DNA from: Chloroflexota bacterium
GTDB taxonomy: Bacteria; Chloroflexota; Dehalococcoidia; Lucifugimonadales; Lucifugimonadaceae
Reading direction: 5' to 3'
Assembly: GCA_029262715.1 (NCBI GenBank)
Contig: JAJCYX010000174.1
Location: 1-5,923, forward strand
Length of the DNA: 5,923 nt
Shown here: one piece after another, positions 5,233-5,923 of the stretch
How the letters are laid out: every line of letters starts with the position of its first letter
Numbering within the stretch: the first letter of the stretch is position 1
Program-made: the position numbers and the translations under genes
Notes under the pieces: generated by a model
Database searches by the model: none
What the model saw: only the letters and a program-made list of their open reading frames with translations
Told to the model about the DNA's origin: nothing

Positions 5233-5923
5233 CTAGTCGCTCACACGCCGCCACTTACGCAGGCTGGCCGGGTTGTCCACGACCGGTTTCTGGTGACGGC
5301 CCCATTCGACGAACGACACTTCGGCCACGTAGACATCACCACGTGAGTCGACTCCAAGCGAATGAGGCCACAGGAACTGGTCCGGTTCCTGCCCGTAATG
5401 CTCAGCGCCGAACTTATTGACCAACTCACCATCCCGCGTAAAGACATCGATCCTGTTTCCGAGCCTTGCAACGCCCTGCTGCACCGGTGGCGGCCCCTGC
5501 TCAGCAACATAAATCTGCGCATCATCCCCACTTCCAACCACCTCGACCGCCACCGCCTTGTGCGCCCGCCACTCTCGATGAAACTCTCCATCAAGCGAGA
5601 ACACCTGGACACGGTGATTCTCACGGTCACAGACCACGATCTCTTCGTCGTCCAGCAACGCCAGGTTGTGAGGCAAACTGAACTGACCGGGATCAGTGCC
5701 CGATTCACCGAATGAAGCTATGAATTCACCGCCTGCGCTGTAACGATGAATTCTTGAGTTGCCATATCCGTCCGAAATGAATACTTCACCGGTTTTCTTG
5801 GAGACCGCTACATCGGTCGGGCGGCAAAATGGCTTTCCGCTCTCGCGCGGAGTCGCCTCACCTGTGCCAATCGTCATCAGGTTCTCACCGGTTACGCTCA
5901 TCTTGCGAATCTGGTTACCAACA
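5233..5923 (-). CDS. NHL-repeat beta-propeller protein, peptidyl-hydroxyglycine amidating lyase-like, 5'-truncated by window edge
   Basis: The frame stays open past the Met at 5901 to the window end, reading VGNQIRKMSVTGENLMTIG, which is itself an NHL-type blade. The true start therefore lies outside, and the Met at 5901 is internal. About 229 residues are visible. Numbered from that Met, further blades are PFCRPTDVAVSKKTGEVFIS then DGYGNSRIHRYSAGGEFIASFG (about 24-65), GQFSLPHNLALLDDEEIVV then CDRENHRVQVFSLDGEF (about 72-106), a degenerate blade around DAQIYVAEQGP and RIDVFTRDGELVNKFG, and DQFLWPHSLGVDSRGDVYVAEVSF near the C-terminus. DGYGNSR, the two PH-containing strands and DRENHRVQVF resemble the propeller of peptidyl-alpha-hydroxyglycine amidating lyase (PAL), where His residues hold zinc. 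In bacteria such proteins are mostly of unknown substrate. A signal peptide, if any, is outside the window. Likely the upstream partner of the aldo/keto reductase in one transcript. Confidence 0.85.
   Translation of the reverse strand, partial: VGNQIRKMSVTGENLMTIGTGEATPRESGKPFCRPTDVAVSKKTGEVFISDGYGNSRIHRYSAGGEFIASFGESGTDPGQFSLPHNLALLDDEEIVVCDRENHRVQVFSLDGEFHREWRAHKAVAVEVVGSGDDAQIYVAEQGPPPVQQGVARLGNRIDVFTRDGELVNKFGAEHYGQEPDQFLWPHSLGVDSRGDVYVAEVSFVEWGRHQKPVVDNPASLRKWRRVSD

Noticed and set aside
5241..5708. Minus-strand 155-residue frame and the plus-strand frames within the NHL-repeat gene.
   Set aside because: They are out-of-frame shadows of a clear NHL-repeat coding sequence, with compositionally odd (Ser/Arg-rich) translations.

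Overview
The window looks like ordinary bacterial chromosome: densely packed genes, moderately high GC, and Shine-Dalgarno motifs before some genes. There is no mobile element, CRISPR array, rRNA or tRNA. The gene set (bacterial leucyl-tRNA synthetase, a DadA-like FAD oxidoreductase, an aldo/keto reductase, an NHL-repeat protein resembling peptidyl-hydroxyglycine amidating lyase, and an AhpC/TSA-like redoxin) would fit a free-living, probably marine or soil, Chloroflexota-type bacterium such as the SAR202 group. That placement is a guess from general resemblance, not a computed phylogeny.

Layout, plus strand: the 3' three-quarters of leuS (1-2000, cut by the window start), a hairpin that may end its transcript, a small membrane-anchored NTF2-like protein (2085-2531), a redoxin gene interrupted by an in-frame TGA (2634-3101), and an FAD-dependent amine/amino-acid oxidase (3141-4331). 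Layout, minus strand: an NHL-repeat protein cut by the window end (5233-5923) followed 40 bases later by an aldo/keto reductase (4338-5192), which converges on the FAD oxidoreductase with only six bases between the stop codons.

The most important feature is the redoxin gene. A conventional reading gives only a 94-residue C-terminal fragment from ATG 2817. Reading the same frame upstream through TGA 2757-2759 restores a complete redoxin of about 155 residues, and the TGA falls exactly on the peroxidatic position of the conserved FYRGHW(C)PYC motif. A good candidate bacterial SECIS hairpin starts five bases downstream, with a G in its small apical loop 18 bases after the UGA. The best explanation is a selenoprotein, a UxxC peroxiredoxin-like enzyme with Sec42 and Cys45, which annotation that treats UGA only as stop would truncate.

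The selenoprotein gene lies 39 bases upstream of an FAD oxidase whose family usually makes hydrogen peroxide. A peroxide-producing and peroxide-removing pair is therefore plausible, but this is inference. The selenocysteine machinery (selA, selB, selC, selD) is not in the window.
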